A DNA stretch of 64,000 nt from an uncultured Lachnospiraceae bacterium. Its GTDB lineage: Bacteria > Bacillota > Clostridia > Lachnospirales > Lachnospiraceae. Where the stretch lies: the NCBI GenBank assembly GCA_947626435.1, contig CANQSB010000015.1, positions 1-64,000 of the forward strand, written 5' to 3'. A model generated the notes under the pieces. It was not told where the DNA came from, ran no database searches, and saw nothing but the letters and a program-made list of their open reading frames with translations. Positions 7,739 through 15,971 of this stretch are shown here, one piece after another (position 1 is the first letter of the stretch; every line of letters begins with the position of its first letter). The translations under genes and the position numbers were made by a program.

Positions 7739-8566
7739 TTACAGCCTTACGTCTACATGGGCATATACAGCGCTCTGCTGCTCTGCGGGAGCTTCTGCGT
7801 CCAAAAGGGGTTCGGAAGCGTCTGTGCCTTTACTGGTTTTATTGCTGTCCGCATGAACGCTGTCTGGCTGCTCATTTTCTGATACATTGTCTTTTGTCTT
7901 TTCTTCTTCGGCATCTGACGCGTTGGTGTCTTTGTCTGCTGCCTGTTCGTCGGCTTTCTTGGCTTCTTCTAATGCCTTATTCGCTTCACCAAGCGTTTCT
8001 GCCTGCGCCTTGGTAACATCCATTGCTTTCTGTTCCACTTCGGCAAGCTCCGCTTTCTTTCCCTCTGTATTGGCTGTCTTCCCGCCTGTCGCGCGGGCTT
8101 CATCAAGCTTAATCTCTATTTCCAGAACTCCCGCCCTGCCCTCAAAGGCTGATGCGACATTGCCTTGGATTTTTGCCTGCTTTAAGGATGTATCCGCTGA
8201 AATCATCGCTGCCATATTTGCCTGAGAAATTCCTGCGCTCCTGCTGTCCGCATTTGCGCCCTTGCCGCCAAGCATATCGTCCATGGAAGAGCCTTTTGCC
8301 TGCTGCTTTTCTGAGCGTTCCGCCCTGCGTTGTTCCATCTGGTGTTGTCTGAGCTGCATATTCAGGTCGCTGATCTGCTGCTGTATTTCCTGACGCTTCT
8401 TCATCTTTTCTTCCAGTGTCATTTCTTCGTTGGAAGAAAGCTCCTGTAACTGTTTCTGCGCATTGGCAATCTGGTTTTGAATGTTCTTGCTGTATGAGTC
8501 CATTGCCTGATTCATTCCCATCTGCGCTGTCTGCGTGTTTGCTCCGCTGATTCCGTTAATTGTCAT
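7739..8566 (-). CDS. FlxA-like coiled-coil protein (cassette gene 2)
   Basis: 275 residues, start at 8566 (MTINGISG) with AGGAGGATTGACA just upstream; the open frame beyond is leader repeat. Residues 20-90 form a heptad-rich coiled coil with the pattern of FlxA-like proteins (IQNQIANAQKQLQELSSNEE, then KRQEIQQQISDL). The C-terminal third is Ala/Glu/Lys-rich and probably disordered. There is no signal peptide, so it is cytoplasmic or exported by a leaderless route; E. coli flxA is linked to flagellar regulation, but this is not evidence of function here. Forms a set with the genes at 6634 and 8677. Confidence 0.85.
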   Translation of the reverse strand: MTINGISGANTQTAQMGMNQAMDSYSKNIQNQIANAQKQLQELSSNEEMTLEEKMKKRQEIQQQISDLNMQLRQHQMEQRRAERSEKQQAKGSSMDDMLGGKGANADSRSAGISQANMAAMISADTSLKQAKIQGNVASAFEGRAGVLEIEIKLDEARATGGKTANTEGKKAELAEVEQKAMDVTKAQAETLGEANKALEEAKKADEQAADKDTNASDAEEEKTKDNVSENEQPDSVHADSNKTSKGTDASEPLLDAEAPAEQQSAVYAHVDVRL

Positions 8567-8572
8567 TGTCAA

Positions 8573-8656
8573 TCCTCCTCGTTTTCCGAAGGAAAATGCG
8601 CGCCTTGCGGGCAGAGGATTTTCCTCCCTGAATTTGATAGCTTGAAATCCGTTTCC
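8573..8656 (-). repeat. Intergenic leader repeat carrying the ribosome binding site
   Basis: Contains, reading on the plus strand, TCCTCCTCGTTTTCCGAAGG, a 6-bp hairpin (TTTTCC-GAA-GGAAAA), GAGGATTTTCCTCC and the GGATTTCAAGCT block (minus strand). Related copies lie at 9514-9645 and, twice in tandem, at 43063-43170. The hairpin places the AGGAGG of the downstream gene next to a stable stem. Confidence 0.7.
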
Positions 8657-8676
8657 CGTTTTCAATTCAAAAGCTT

Positions 8677-9507
8677 TTATATCTGCATATCAAAATTGTT
8701 ACCTGACACAACAGGATTTTTTACCTTATCGGGCTGTTCCTGCGCTTCTTCTTTTGCCGCATTGATAAAAATCTTCATGTCATCATCATTAAAATAAATC
8801 TTTCCGTCGTCCGCATTTTCCAGCTTTTCTGAAAACAGCTTTTCAGCCTTATCCTGTGCAGTATCAGATTTGACAACAACAATGCTGCCCTGATCCTGAC
8901 TGTCTTTTGTCTTTTTTGCTTCTTCGGCTTTTTCTTCTAACTGTTCCGTAAGCTGCTCTGCCTTTTTACGGGCATTTTCGCGGGTTTTTTCTATCTGCTT
9001 TTTGGAATTTTCTTCTGCTTCCTTGCGGAGTTTTTCATTTAATTCGTCCTTTTTTATTGTCATAGCTGTATGGCAATATTTTCCATTGGCATCTATGTAG
9101 CTGTGCCTATATACTACAACACGCCCACTGGCTCTACACATATTCTCACGCCATTGCGTCATTTTCTCAACACCTTGTATTAGCTCTTTCATTTCCTTTT
9201 CCTTTGCGGGATCATTTTGCATTTTCTCCAAAAGTTTCGGGTTAATAGTCAATGTCTTACCCGTTTTATCAGTGGCATAGCTATTCCCAATGCGAAATTC
9301 TACGCTTGGCGCGAGCTTTTCTAATTCTTTCATGTACTCCGCTGTGCTGTTTGCCTTGCTGCTTTCTGTGTTGGAATTTTTCCGTGCAGCCGTCATTTCC
9401 GATACTTCCGATTTTGAAGCTGCTTTCTGCTTTGCTGTTTCCTGTTGTTTTTGCGTCGCATAGGTATTCTCATATGCGTTATAATTGTTTGTAATCTCCA
9501 TTGCCAT
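8677..9507 (-). CDS. DUF6033-like protein (cassette gene 1)
   Basis: 276 residues, start at 9507 with AAGGAGGATTTATT directly upstream. A Lys/Gln/Glu-rich N-terminus (1-60) leads to a conserved-looking core, EKLAPSVEFRIGNSYATDKT, LTINPKLLEKMQNDPAKEKE, with RVVVYRHSYIDANG; then a long charged coiled coil (about 165-215) and a short C-terminal domain. The core resembles proteins annotated DUF6033 in Lachnospiraceae, assigned from memory. No signal peptide. First gene after the putative LytTR operator at 9722-9753 and probably cotranscribed with the next two. Confidence 0.83.
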   Translation of the reverse strand: MAMEITNNYNAYENTYATQKQQETAKQKAASKSEVSEMTAARKNSNTESSKANSTAEYMKELEKLAPSVEFRIGNSYATDKTGKTLTINPKLLEKMQNDPAKEKEMKELIQGVEKMTQWRENMCRASGRVVVYRHSYIDANGKYCHTAMTIKKDELNEKLRKEAEENSKKQIEKTRENARKKAEQLTEQLEEKAEEAKKTKDSQDQGSIVVVKSDTAQDKAEKLFSEKLENADDGKIYFNDDDMKIFINAAKEEAQEQPDKVKNPVVSGNNFDMQI

Positions 9508-9513
9508 AATAAA

Positions 9514-9645
9514 TCCTCCTTGTTTTCCGAAGGAAAATATCTGCCATACCTGCATGGATTGCGTCTTTGCAGGAACAATGTCCAACATGCTGTACAGGAT
9601 TTTCCTTCTTGATAATTGAAATTATTTGAACTCCGTTTCCATTTT
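9514..9645 (-). repeat. Leader repeat, extended copy
   Basis: Same family as 8573-8656: TCCTCCTTGTTTTCCGAAGG with the TTTTCC-GAA-GGAAAA hairpin, then about 45 bp of copy-specific sequence, GGATTTTCCTTCTTGATA and the block GAACTCCGTTTCC. The plus-strand ends match the other copies while the middle is longer, which suggests an insertion into the loop region. Confidence 0.6.
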
Positions 9646-9721
9646 CCCATTACTGCCACTTGCCATAATGTCACCCTTCTGTAAAATTTATCGGAGGAAA
9701 TTTACCAAAATTAACAAAATT

Positions 9722-9753
9722 GTTGTGAACAGCCCTTTTTATGTTGTGAACAG
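9722..9753 (-). promoter_or_regulatory. LytTR-type direct repeats upstream of the three-gene cassette
   Basis: GTTGTGAACAG occurs at 9722-9732 and 9743-9753, period 21 bp. The same GTTGTGAA core is found twice upstream of the response regulator gene (11948 and 11970, period 22). Two 9-11-bp direct repeats at about 21-bp spacing fit LytTR binding sites. The sites lie about 215 bp upstream of the start codon at 9507; a weak -10 (TAAATT, minus strand) lies about 32 bp downstream. A 14-codon frame (9622-9666, minus) with an AAGGG ribosome binding site follows and might be a leader peptide. Confidence 0.62.
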
Positions 9754-9760
9754 TCTTTTT

Positions 9761-11107
9761 TTATTTAATCTGAAGCATAATGCTCACAATCACTTCGCCG
9801 TCCCGCTGTTCAAAAGATACGTCTCCCATATATTTTCTTGCAACCCTGCGTATATTTTTCAATCCTATGCCATGTTCCCCGCTCTTTTTTGTTGTAAACG
9901 GCAGTCCGCTTTCCGAATCAATGTACAATTTACCCTGAAAGCTGTTTCGGATAATCAGCGTATATACACTGTTTTGACGGAAGGAATATATCCTTATATA
10001 CGGCTTATCTCCATTTGCCGACTCCATACAATTATTGAGCGCATTATATAAAATAACGCTGAGGTCAAACGCATTCAGCTTCGTATTTTCAGGATAATGG
10101 AAATCACAGCCGAACGCGATTCCCGCTTTCTCGGCTTCTTTCTTCTTTTCCAGCAAAATGATATCTGTGACAGGATTGCCTGTTTTTATTTCGGGCGTAA
10201 GCTCTTTCCATTCATCACTTAGCCTTTCCAAATATGCGCGGGCTTCCCCGCTGTTCTCAGTGCCGATAAGACGCTCCAGTACCTGAATATGGTTTCCCAT
10301 ATCGTGGCGCATGGAACGGATGTCGCTGTAAAGCCTTTCCACTCCTTCAATGTGGATTTTCATATCATTTATCTGGCTTGCAATAAGCTCCCTGTCCGAC
10401 TGTTCCTCCTGCGATGTTTTCAGGCTTTGAAAAACAAAAATCATAACAAGGATTGCTGTTATAGATATGAGGTAATACAATATGCACAGTACATCATATA
10501 TCCCCGCCATTCCGGATTTGACCTGATAAAACCGAAATATCGCGCTGCCAATCACCTCTGACAGCGACGGGACAATCAATAAAAGCAGCTCCCTTATTCC
10601 CATGTACCTGTTTTTGCTCTCATATGTCCTATTAACTGTCCTGACTGACAGATATAAAAAGAGTGTGCAGAGAAAGATATTTAAAATCCTTACTGACACA
10701 TAGACTCCATACCACAGCCATTCCATCGCCGCGATTTTCTCACTCATAATCAACGGCTCAAAAAAAAGACTGTCTATTTTCCCAGCCAAGGCAGACGACA
10801 GCTCACATAAAGAAAAAAATGTAACCGAAAGGAAAATTTTCTGGTTTATATTTTTCCTGTCCTCTATGCACATTACGATAAAAACTGCCAATATGCCCGC
10901 GAAATAAGCAAAAAAGTTATTTACCTGTACAGGCAGCCTATATAAGAAGACCATCACAGCCAAATAGACTATTCCGACACTGAAGGCTTTTTTCCGCTCC
11001 CACAAATAGGGCAAAACATATATGATCAGGCACGCTGCCACGAAGATAAGCTGGATAATATCCGCGGCATAAGATGTGCCGTTCCACCATAGCTCCAGTC
11101 GGCTCAT
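9761..11107 (-). CDS. GHKL sensor histidine kinase (AgrC-like), system 2
   Basis: 448 residues. Six or seven membrane segments in residues 15-230, a coiled linker, the phospho-acceptor His268 in SMRHDMGNHIQVLERL, N box with Asn355/Asn359 (LYNALNNCMESA) and G box HGIGLKNIRRVARKYMG. It starts inside the stop codon of the response regulator gene (ATGA overlap), so the two are translationally coupled, in the order regulator then kinase. That is opposite to system 1. No peptide-processing gene (agrB) or obvious autoinducer precursor lies nearby. Confidence 0.93.
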   Translation of the reverse strand: MSRLELWWNGTSYAADIIQLIFVAACLIIYVLPYLWERKKAFSVGIVYLAVMVFLYRLPVQVNNFFAYFAGILAVFIVMCIEDRKNINQKIFLSVTFFSLCELSSALAGKIDSLFFEPLIMSEKIAAMEWLWYGVYVSVRILNIFLCTLFLYLSVRTVNRTYESKNRYMGIRELLLLIVPSLSEVIGSAIFRFYQVKSGMAGIYDVLCILYYLISITAILVMIFVFQSLKTSQEEQSDRELIASQINDMKIHIEGVERLYSDIRSMRHDMGNHIQVLERLIGTENSGEARAYLERLSDEWKELTPEIKTGNPVTDIILLEKKKEAEKAGIAFGCDFHYPENTKLNAFDLSVILYNALNNCMESANGDKPYIRIYSFRQNSVYTLIIRNSFQGKLYIDSESGLPFTTKKSGEHGIGLKNIRRVARKYMGDVSFEQRDGEVIVSIMLQIK

Positions 11108-11874
11108 TTGATTTCCATACCTTTCTTTGTAGTGTATTTCAAATATTTTTTCACAAAATCCGAATAATTAGGCTTCGCAATCGGCACTGTTCCAATGCCC
11201 ATTTCTACTGATGAGGCATCATATTTCTGTACATATTTAAAATGTATCAGGTACGACCTGTGCGGTCTGAAAAAATCTTCTCCCGCCTTTTTCTCCAAAT
11301 CTGAAATTTTTCCATAATACTCAACCGCGCCGTCCACCATATGGACAATGATTTTTCTATTGAACACTTCAGCGTATATTATCTTTGCCAGCGAAAGCTT
11401 TGTATGGATTCCCGACATCTGCACCATAATATATTCTCCCTCATCAGCTTCCGCCAGCTTTCTGCTCTCGACCTTTTTTACTGCCTTTTCCAAAACATCA
11501 AGAAATTTATCATCTGAAAAGGGCTTGACAATATAATTAAGCGCATCGACATCAAATGCCTGAAAAACGTATTCTTCAATCGCCGTGACAAATATAATGA
11601 GCGTGCTGTTATGTTGTCCCCGCAAAGTCCTTGCCGTTTCCATTCCATCAATTCCCGTCATCTGTATGTCCAAAAACAGGATATCTATATGAAACGTACT
11701 GTTCAGCAGCTCATTTCCTGAAGAGAATTTGCGTACCACCGCATTAGGCAATGCAGCTTTTATTTTTTCCTCAAGCATATCACACATAATCTGCTCGTCG
11801 TCGCAAACCGCTATGTAGACTGTATCGTTGCTTATCAGTCTGACCGAAGCGCTCTTGGTGAAATTGTGATCCAT
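11104..11874 (-). CDS. LytTR-family response regulator, system 2
   Basis: 256 residues. Receiver domain about 18-140: acidic pair Asp25-Asp26, phospho-acceptor Asp69 in DILFLDIQMTG, Thr97 and Lys117 (YIVKPFS). LytTR domain about 150-250 with FFRPHRSYLIHFKYVQ. The ATG at 11874 has CAGGAGGACAAGG upstream; the N-terminal extension of about 17 residues before the receiver is unusual and an internal start is possible. Two GTTGTGAA boxes 22 bp apart lie 75-105 bp upstream, and a matching pair lies before the cassette at 9507, which suggests autoregulation plus activation of the cassette. Confidence 0.93.
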   Translation of the reverse strand: MDHNFTKSASVRLISNDTVYIAVCDDEQIMCDMLEEKIKAALPNAVVRKFSSGNELLNSTFHIDILFLDIQMTGIDGMETARTLRGQHNSTLIIFVTAIEEYVFQAFDVDALNYIVKPFSDDKFLDVLEKAVKKVESRKLAEADEGEYIMVQMSGIHTKLSLAKIIYAEVFNRKIIVHMVDGAVEYYGKISDLEKKAGEDFFRPHRSYLIHFKYVQKYDASSVEMGIGTVPIAKPNYSDFVKKYLKYTTKKGMEIK

Positions 11875-11947
11875 AAATGCCTTGTCCTCCTGCTGTAGTT
11901 TCCTTAATATTTGATTATATCATATATTTTCGGATTTCATTGTGCAT

Positions 11948-11977
11948 GTTGTGAATGATACCTTGTTTTGTTGTGAA
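11948..11977 (-). promoter_or_regulatory. LytTR-type direct repeats upstream of system 2
   Basis: GTTGTGAA at 11948-11955 and 11970-11977, period 22 bp, in the promoter region of the regulator/kinase operon. Core identical to the pair at 9722-9753. A further single TTGTGAA lies at 12008-12014. Confidence 0.6.
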
Positions 11978-12002
11978 AATTTTGTTATCATTTATTGAAT
12001 GG

Positions 12003-12120
12003 CAAAATTGTGAAGTATTTGAAAAATATTTCCATGAATTAAGAGCGCGAGATTGTATTTTAACCCATCTCGCGCAAATAGACTTCATATTTTTTTAGAT
12101 CTGTCAACAGACTCTGGCGT
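12003..12120 (-). pseudogene. Fragment of a third AgrC-like histidine kinase
   Basis: The minus strand reads LKKYEVYLREMG, then after a stop and a frame change NLALLIHGNIFQILHNF. This lines up with LRKHEVYLHDIGLKYKLALL and IQGSIFQMFYNF of the kinase at 3131-4423. The DNA also aligns directly with 3930-4040. Only about 110 bp remain, with stops and a frameshift. Confidence 0.75.
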
Positions 12121-12125
12121 ATATC

Positions 12126-12935
12126 TCATACGAGTCCCGAAAACTCCATGAAGATATTTGCGTCGCTGCCTTGGGGATACCAAAAAAAGAATCCGATTCT
12201 TCCTTTATATAGATACCAGCCATGCAATGGTGATCTCTCATCTCCCAGCCACTTTTCAATAAACTTTTCTTTATTTTCCAGCCATATATCTATACTGTAT
12301 CCGAGTTCCATATAAACTGTTCCTCTGTAGTCCGTAAGCCTGTGTTCGATTTCGTCAATGCCAATGAAATCAGCAAGCGACACCTCATTCCCGTCAGCAA
12401 GCGATACGGTAACGGCATAACATCTATTGTCTACGCCTCCGCCGAATCCAGTCGTGCTATGATAAAAAATACTGATATAATTTTCATCCGCATTCGCTAT
12501 ATCGTAATAGCAAGAATATTCCGCATTGATTTCCTGTCCTAATTTTTCATCGTAATTGAGCATTGCCGTTTCATAGAAGATCCGATTGATTTTTTCGCCC
12601 AGTCTATCATTTATGGCTTTATCGGAAAATTTTATGTTTGGATATTTTACACTGGAATACTCAGGCAGGAAGTGGTCATGGTCAATCACATACGTTTCTT
12701 TCGTGATCTCATAGCTTTCACCGTTACTCAACCGTACCGTTATTTCTTCAAGCGCTTCATCCCAAATATTGGTGGTGCCAATCTTCACTCTTGTATGCGA
12801 CATGGCAAGGCAAATGAGCGTCACGCCCAGTAAACAAAGCAGGATTATACATATCTTATATTTAGTTTGGAAAATCTTTTTTATCGATAGCCTCGATGAT
12901 TTCATTTCAGCTTCTTTCTGCCTTTCCCTTAGCAT
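12126..12935 (-). CDS. Membrane-anchored protein with RsiV/DUF3298-like domain
   Basis: 269 residues. Basic N-terminus, one membrane segment (about 29-46, ICIILLCLLGVTLICLAM), then an extracytoplasmic domain with features of the DUF3298/RsiV fold: a Tyr-rich core, HSTTGFGGGVDNRCYAVTVS, a DGNEVSLADFI motif and a C-terminal GRIGFFFWYPQG segment. In RsiV this fold senses lysozyme, but no sigma-factor gene is adjacent, so that role is not implied. It starts 19 bp after the methyltransferase gene, so the two may be cotranscribed. No strong ribosome binding site is visible and the second Met (about residue 11) is an alternative start. Confidence 0.8.
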   Translation of the reverse strand: MLRERQKEAEMKSSRLSIKKIFQTKYKICIILLCLLGVTLICLAMSHTRVKIGTTNIWDEALEEITVRLSNGESYEITKETYVIDHDHFLPEYSSVKYPNIKFSDKAINDRLGEKINRIFYETAMLNYDEKLGQEINAEYSCYYDIANADENYISIFYHSTTGFGGGVDNRCYAVTVSLADGNEVSLADFIGIDEIEHRLTDYRGTVYMELGYSIDIWLENKEKFIEKWLGDERSPLHGWYLYKGRIGFFFWYPQGSDANIFMEFSGLV

Positions 12936-12954
12936 TACAAAATTTCAAAAAGGA

Positions 12955-13752
12955 TTATCCCTTTCTTCCCACGATTACCGCGTGATTGCTCATATCTATT
13001 ATTGTTTTTTCTGAGCATACTGACAGATGATAGTTTAACCATGTCGTGAATTGCTCATCATTCCAGCTGTCTACCTTATTATGAAACAACGGCGCTAAGC
13101 CGTCCTGCGCAAAATGGTCTACTATTTCCATGCCGTTTTCCATATACATTTTCTGCATCTCATCAAATGATGAATAATATGTATCAGTCCAAAAGCATTT
13201 TGGATCGTCATGCAGCAGGACACCTGTGTCCCTGATTTGGCACAGTAAGTCTTTGTCTAAATATTTATTGTCCGACACAGCCATCATCTGATTGAGGTAC
13301 AACCTTGGAATGTATGCGGTAATAAGATACCCGCCTTTCTTTAGGACTCTTAGAGATTCGCCTAAACATTTTTTCCTCGATTCCTCTTTTGTCAGGTGAT
13401 AGAACGGTCCCATATTTAAAACCACATCAAACATTTCATCTTGGAAACAGCTCATATCAGTTGCGTCCAATACTTTTGTTTCCATTGAATATGGCTTGCT
13501 TTCCAGTTGAGCGTCAATTATTTTGATATGCCGCGGGGTTATGTCTGTCGCGGTTAATTTATGTCCTTTATCAGCCAGATAAAAAGCGTATGCTCCTGTT
13601 CCAGCGGCGCAGTCTAAAATATTAAGACTTCCTTTTAACAAATCATCAAATTTTTTTATTGTTGTGAGGAACTCTATTTTTCTTGCGTTATTTGTTGTAA
13701 TTCTGTCTTCTTCGCGATAATTTTCATAATAATTTACTACTTCATTGCTCAT
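12955..13752 (-). CDS. Class I SAM-dependent methyltransferase
   Basis: 265 residues. Motif I is LDCAAGTGAYAFYLADKGH (about 45-64), followed by an acidic motif II (ATDITPRHI), then FDVVLNMGPFYHL, the motif IV region, with LRVLKKGGYLITAYIP after it. This is a UbiE/Methyltransf_25-type Rossmann methyltransferase, presumably acting on a small molecule; the substrate cannot be read from the sequence. GGGAGATATT precedes the ATG. Probably heads a two-gene transcript with 12126-12935. Confidence 0.9.
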   Translation of the reverse strand: MSNEVVNYYENYREEDRITTNNARKIEFLTTIKKFDDLLKGSLNILDCAAGTGAYAFYLADKGHKLTATDITPRHIKIIDAQLESKPYSMETKVLDATDMSCFQDEMFDVVLNMGPFYHLTKEESRKKCLGESLRVLKKGGYLITAYIPRLYLNQMMAVSDNKYLDKDLLCQIRDTGVLLHDDPKCFWTDTYYSSFDEMQKMYMENGMEIVDHFAQDGLAPLFHNKVDSWNDEQFTTWLNYHLSVCSEKTIIDMSNHAVIVGRKG

Positions 13753-13917
13753 AATATCTCCCTTTTCGCTTTAACAGAGCAAGCCATAATAATAAACGCT
13801 ACCTTCGCATTTTTCCGTGAAAAGACTAATACTTCTTTAATTGTACATTTATTTATTTTTCACACCAATACCCCATTCTTAATGCACCTGCGTATTTGTG
13901 CCCTAATCACAAATTGA

Positions 13918-15612
13918 CTAATTTTCATCTATCAGAACTTCCTTACCTTTAAATGCAAAACCGTACTTGCGTATTTTTTCGGCGGGTATGCCTTCAGCTG
14001 TCAATCCTGCCGCGTACCCTTTTTCTTCTATCTGATTTAACGCCGCCTTTAGGGTATCATCAAGCGTCTTGTCCCTGCGCGTGTTAAATACCTTAAATTC
14101 TATTATGATAGCGTCGTCCTGCATATTTTTTGGTTTCAGCATCACGTCATATCTGCCAAAGCCGCTCTCTCGGTTTGACGTTATCACATACCTGTCCTTT
14201 AGCTCCACTATAAGCCCTAGTACAAAACCATGGTAAAAACGTTCAGGCTCAGTGCGTTCAGAGCTGCGACCGCCCGTATCAAAGCTGCTGAATATTTCCT
14301 CCGATACTCTGTTCATGTATTCGTTCATCGCGTCAATATCCCCAAGCAGCAGCGCTTCCACAAACTCTCCGTAGCCTGACGCCTGCCTGAACCACCCTCG
14401 TATCATTTTTTCAAACATAACTGTGACTTCATGATTTGTAAGCACCAGCTCGTACTCCTGATTTTCGTCCTCGCCAATGTCGCCATAGCCTTTATAACTT
14501 TTAACGCGCAGATAGCCCGACGCAAGCATAAGGCTCCATAACGTTTCTGGGCTGCCGTCAAGCTGGTTGTAGACAAGCTGCTCATCTATGTCTGTCAGTA
14601 TAGAACCGCCGCCAAGCAGGACTTCAAAAAGCTTCTTCGTACCCGCACCCGACTCGCGTACCTGTTTGTTTATAAGGCTGTTGGAGCTGGTGTCCGCCCA
14701 GTAAGGCGCAAATTTTTTGGAAGCTAAATAATTCAATATCGACCATGGATTATATATATCTGTTTTTCTGCCGAACGTGAACCCATCATACCACCATTTA
14801 ACCGTGTCCTTGTCCATAAGCCCAAACTCGTCCATCGCACTAAAAACTTCCTGTTCGGTGAAGCCAAACATATTGGCATATTTGTCAGAAATAGTCGTTA
14901 CAATCTCCAAATTATTCAAATCGGAAAAAATCGACTCCTTACTAACCCTTGTAATCCCTATCATAATCCCGCGCTCAAGCCACGGGTTTGTCTTAAATGC
15001 TGCATTATACAAATTTCGCATAAAAACGACAAATTCATTTCCATATCCAGCAGCATATGCTTCCTGCATCGGCGTGTCATATTCATCTATAAGGATTATT
15101 ACCTTTTTGCCATAGTAACGCGCCAGAAAATCAGATAATCGGCAAATCGCCATAATGGCAGTTGTATCACTCATATCAAATGATACCATATCAAAAAAAT
15201 CCATATCCGCTTGTGACATCGTATCACTGTTTCTTATAAATGAATACTGCATATAAAGATTGACAATAATCCAACAGACTTTTTCCTTTGCGGCTTTATA
15301 GGTTCTTTCCTTTATGTCAGCAAAACTTAGACTTATTACAGGATAAGTCCCTTGAAGCTTTCGATATTTTTCATCATTCCAAATGTTCAGCCCCTCAAAA
15401 ATACTGCCTTTTCCCGCATGATTCACGGAAAAAAATCTCTCCACCATGCTCATAGTGATTGTTTTCGCGAAGCGGCGCGGACGCGTGATAAGCGTCACAC
15501 TGTCATTGCTCTCCCACCAGTCCTTGATAAAGTCTGTCTTGTCTATATAAAAACAATTTCTTGATATAATTGTCTCAAAATCCTGTATTCCTATGCCTAC
15601 TGTCCTTGCCAT
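13918..15612 (-). CDS. AAA-ATPase-like protein with C-terminal PD-(D/E)XK nuclease domain (DUF1703 type)
   Basis: 564 residues from the ATG at 15612, which has GGGAGA upstream and gives the standard family start MARTVGIGIQDFETI. Residues about 5-210 are the AAA-ATPase_like domain with IDKTDFIKDWW, a degenerate P-loop (TRPRRFAKTITMS) and Walker B VIILIDEYDTPM. The C-terminal PDDEXK_9 domain (about 470-560) has GRYDVMLKPKN and IIIEFKVF, matching D-x-E-x-K. This family is very abundant in gut Clostridia and Bacteroidetes; function not established, possibly linked to mobile elements or defence. Intact and monocistronic. Confidence 0.92.
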   Translation of the reverse strand: MARTVGIGIQDFETIISRNCFYIDKTDFIKDWWESNDSVTLITRPRRFAKTITMSMVERFFSVNHAGKGSIFEGLNIWNDEKYRKLQGTYPVISLSFADIKERTYKAAKEKVCWIIVNLYMQYSFIRNSDTMSQADMDFFDMVSFDMSDTTAIMAICRLSDFLARYYGKKVIILIDEYDTPMQEAYAAGYGNEFVVFMRNLYNAAFKTNPWLERGIMIGITRVSKESIFSDLNNLEIVTTISDKYANMFGFTEQEVFSAMDEFGLMDKDTVKWWYDGFTFGRKTDIYNPWSILNYLASKKFAPYWADTSSNSLINKQVRESGAGTKKLFEVLLGGGSILTDIDEQLVYNQLDGSPETLWSLMLASGYLRVKSYKGYGDIGEDENQEYELVLTNHEVTVMFEKMIRGWFRQASGYGEFVEALLLGDIDAMNEYMNRVSEEIFSSFDTGGRSSERTEPERFYHGFVLGLIVELKDRYVITSNRESGFGRYDVMLKPKNMQDDAIIIEFKVFNTRRDKTLDDTLKAALNQIEEKGYAAGLTAEGIPAEKIRKYGFAFKGKEVLIDEN

Positions 15613-15747
15613 ATTTGTCTCCCGTATGTGCTGCATAACCTTCGATTATTTTTAAACCATTTTAGCATATACCACGTATAATTTAAATAAATTTCACACA
15701 TTTTGATTTCAAAACCGCAATTAGGTCTCAGAACTCCCTTTTACCTG

Positions 15748-15905
15748 TTAATAAACGCCTCTTTTGATTTTTTCCCATTCTTCATTTCCCCGCATATACT
15801 CAAACGCTTCATCATCTCTAAGCGCTTTTAAAATCTTCTACTTTAATCCGTCTGAAAAATCAGAATCAACAGTTTTTTCGCCATCTCATGATTATCATCT
15901 TCCAT
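15748..15905 (-). pseudogene. Degenerate small gene
   Basis: On the minus strand a frame reads VDSDFSDGLK, a stop, then ILKALRDDEAFEYMRGNEEW and ends KIKRGVY. A neighbouring frame just upstream reads MEDDNHEMAKKL. With one frameshift and one stop removed these would join into a roughly 50-60-residue protein. Family not recognised. It could also be chance, but the density of plausible codons argues for a decayed gene. Confidence 0.35.
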
Positions 15906-15971
15906 ATAAAGGACGCAGGAATTATTTTTTACTATCAGTTAATTTTTGACTGCCTGCTATCACAGCTCCAT

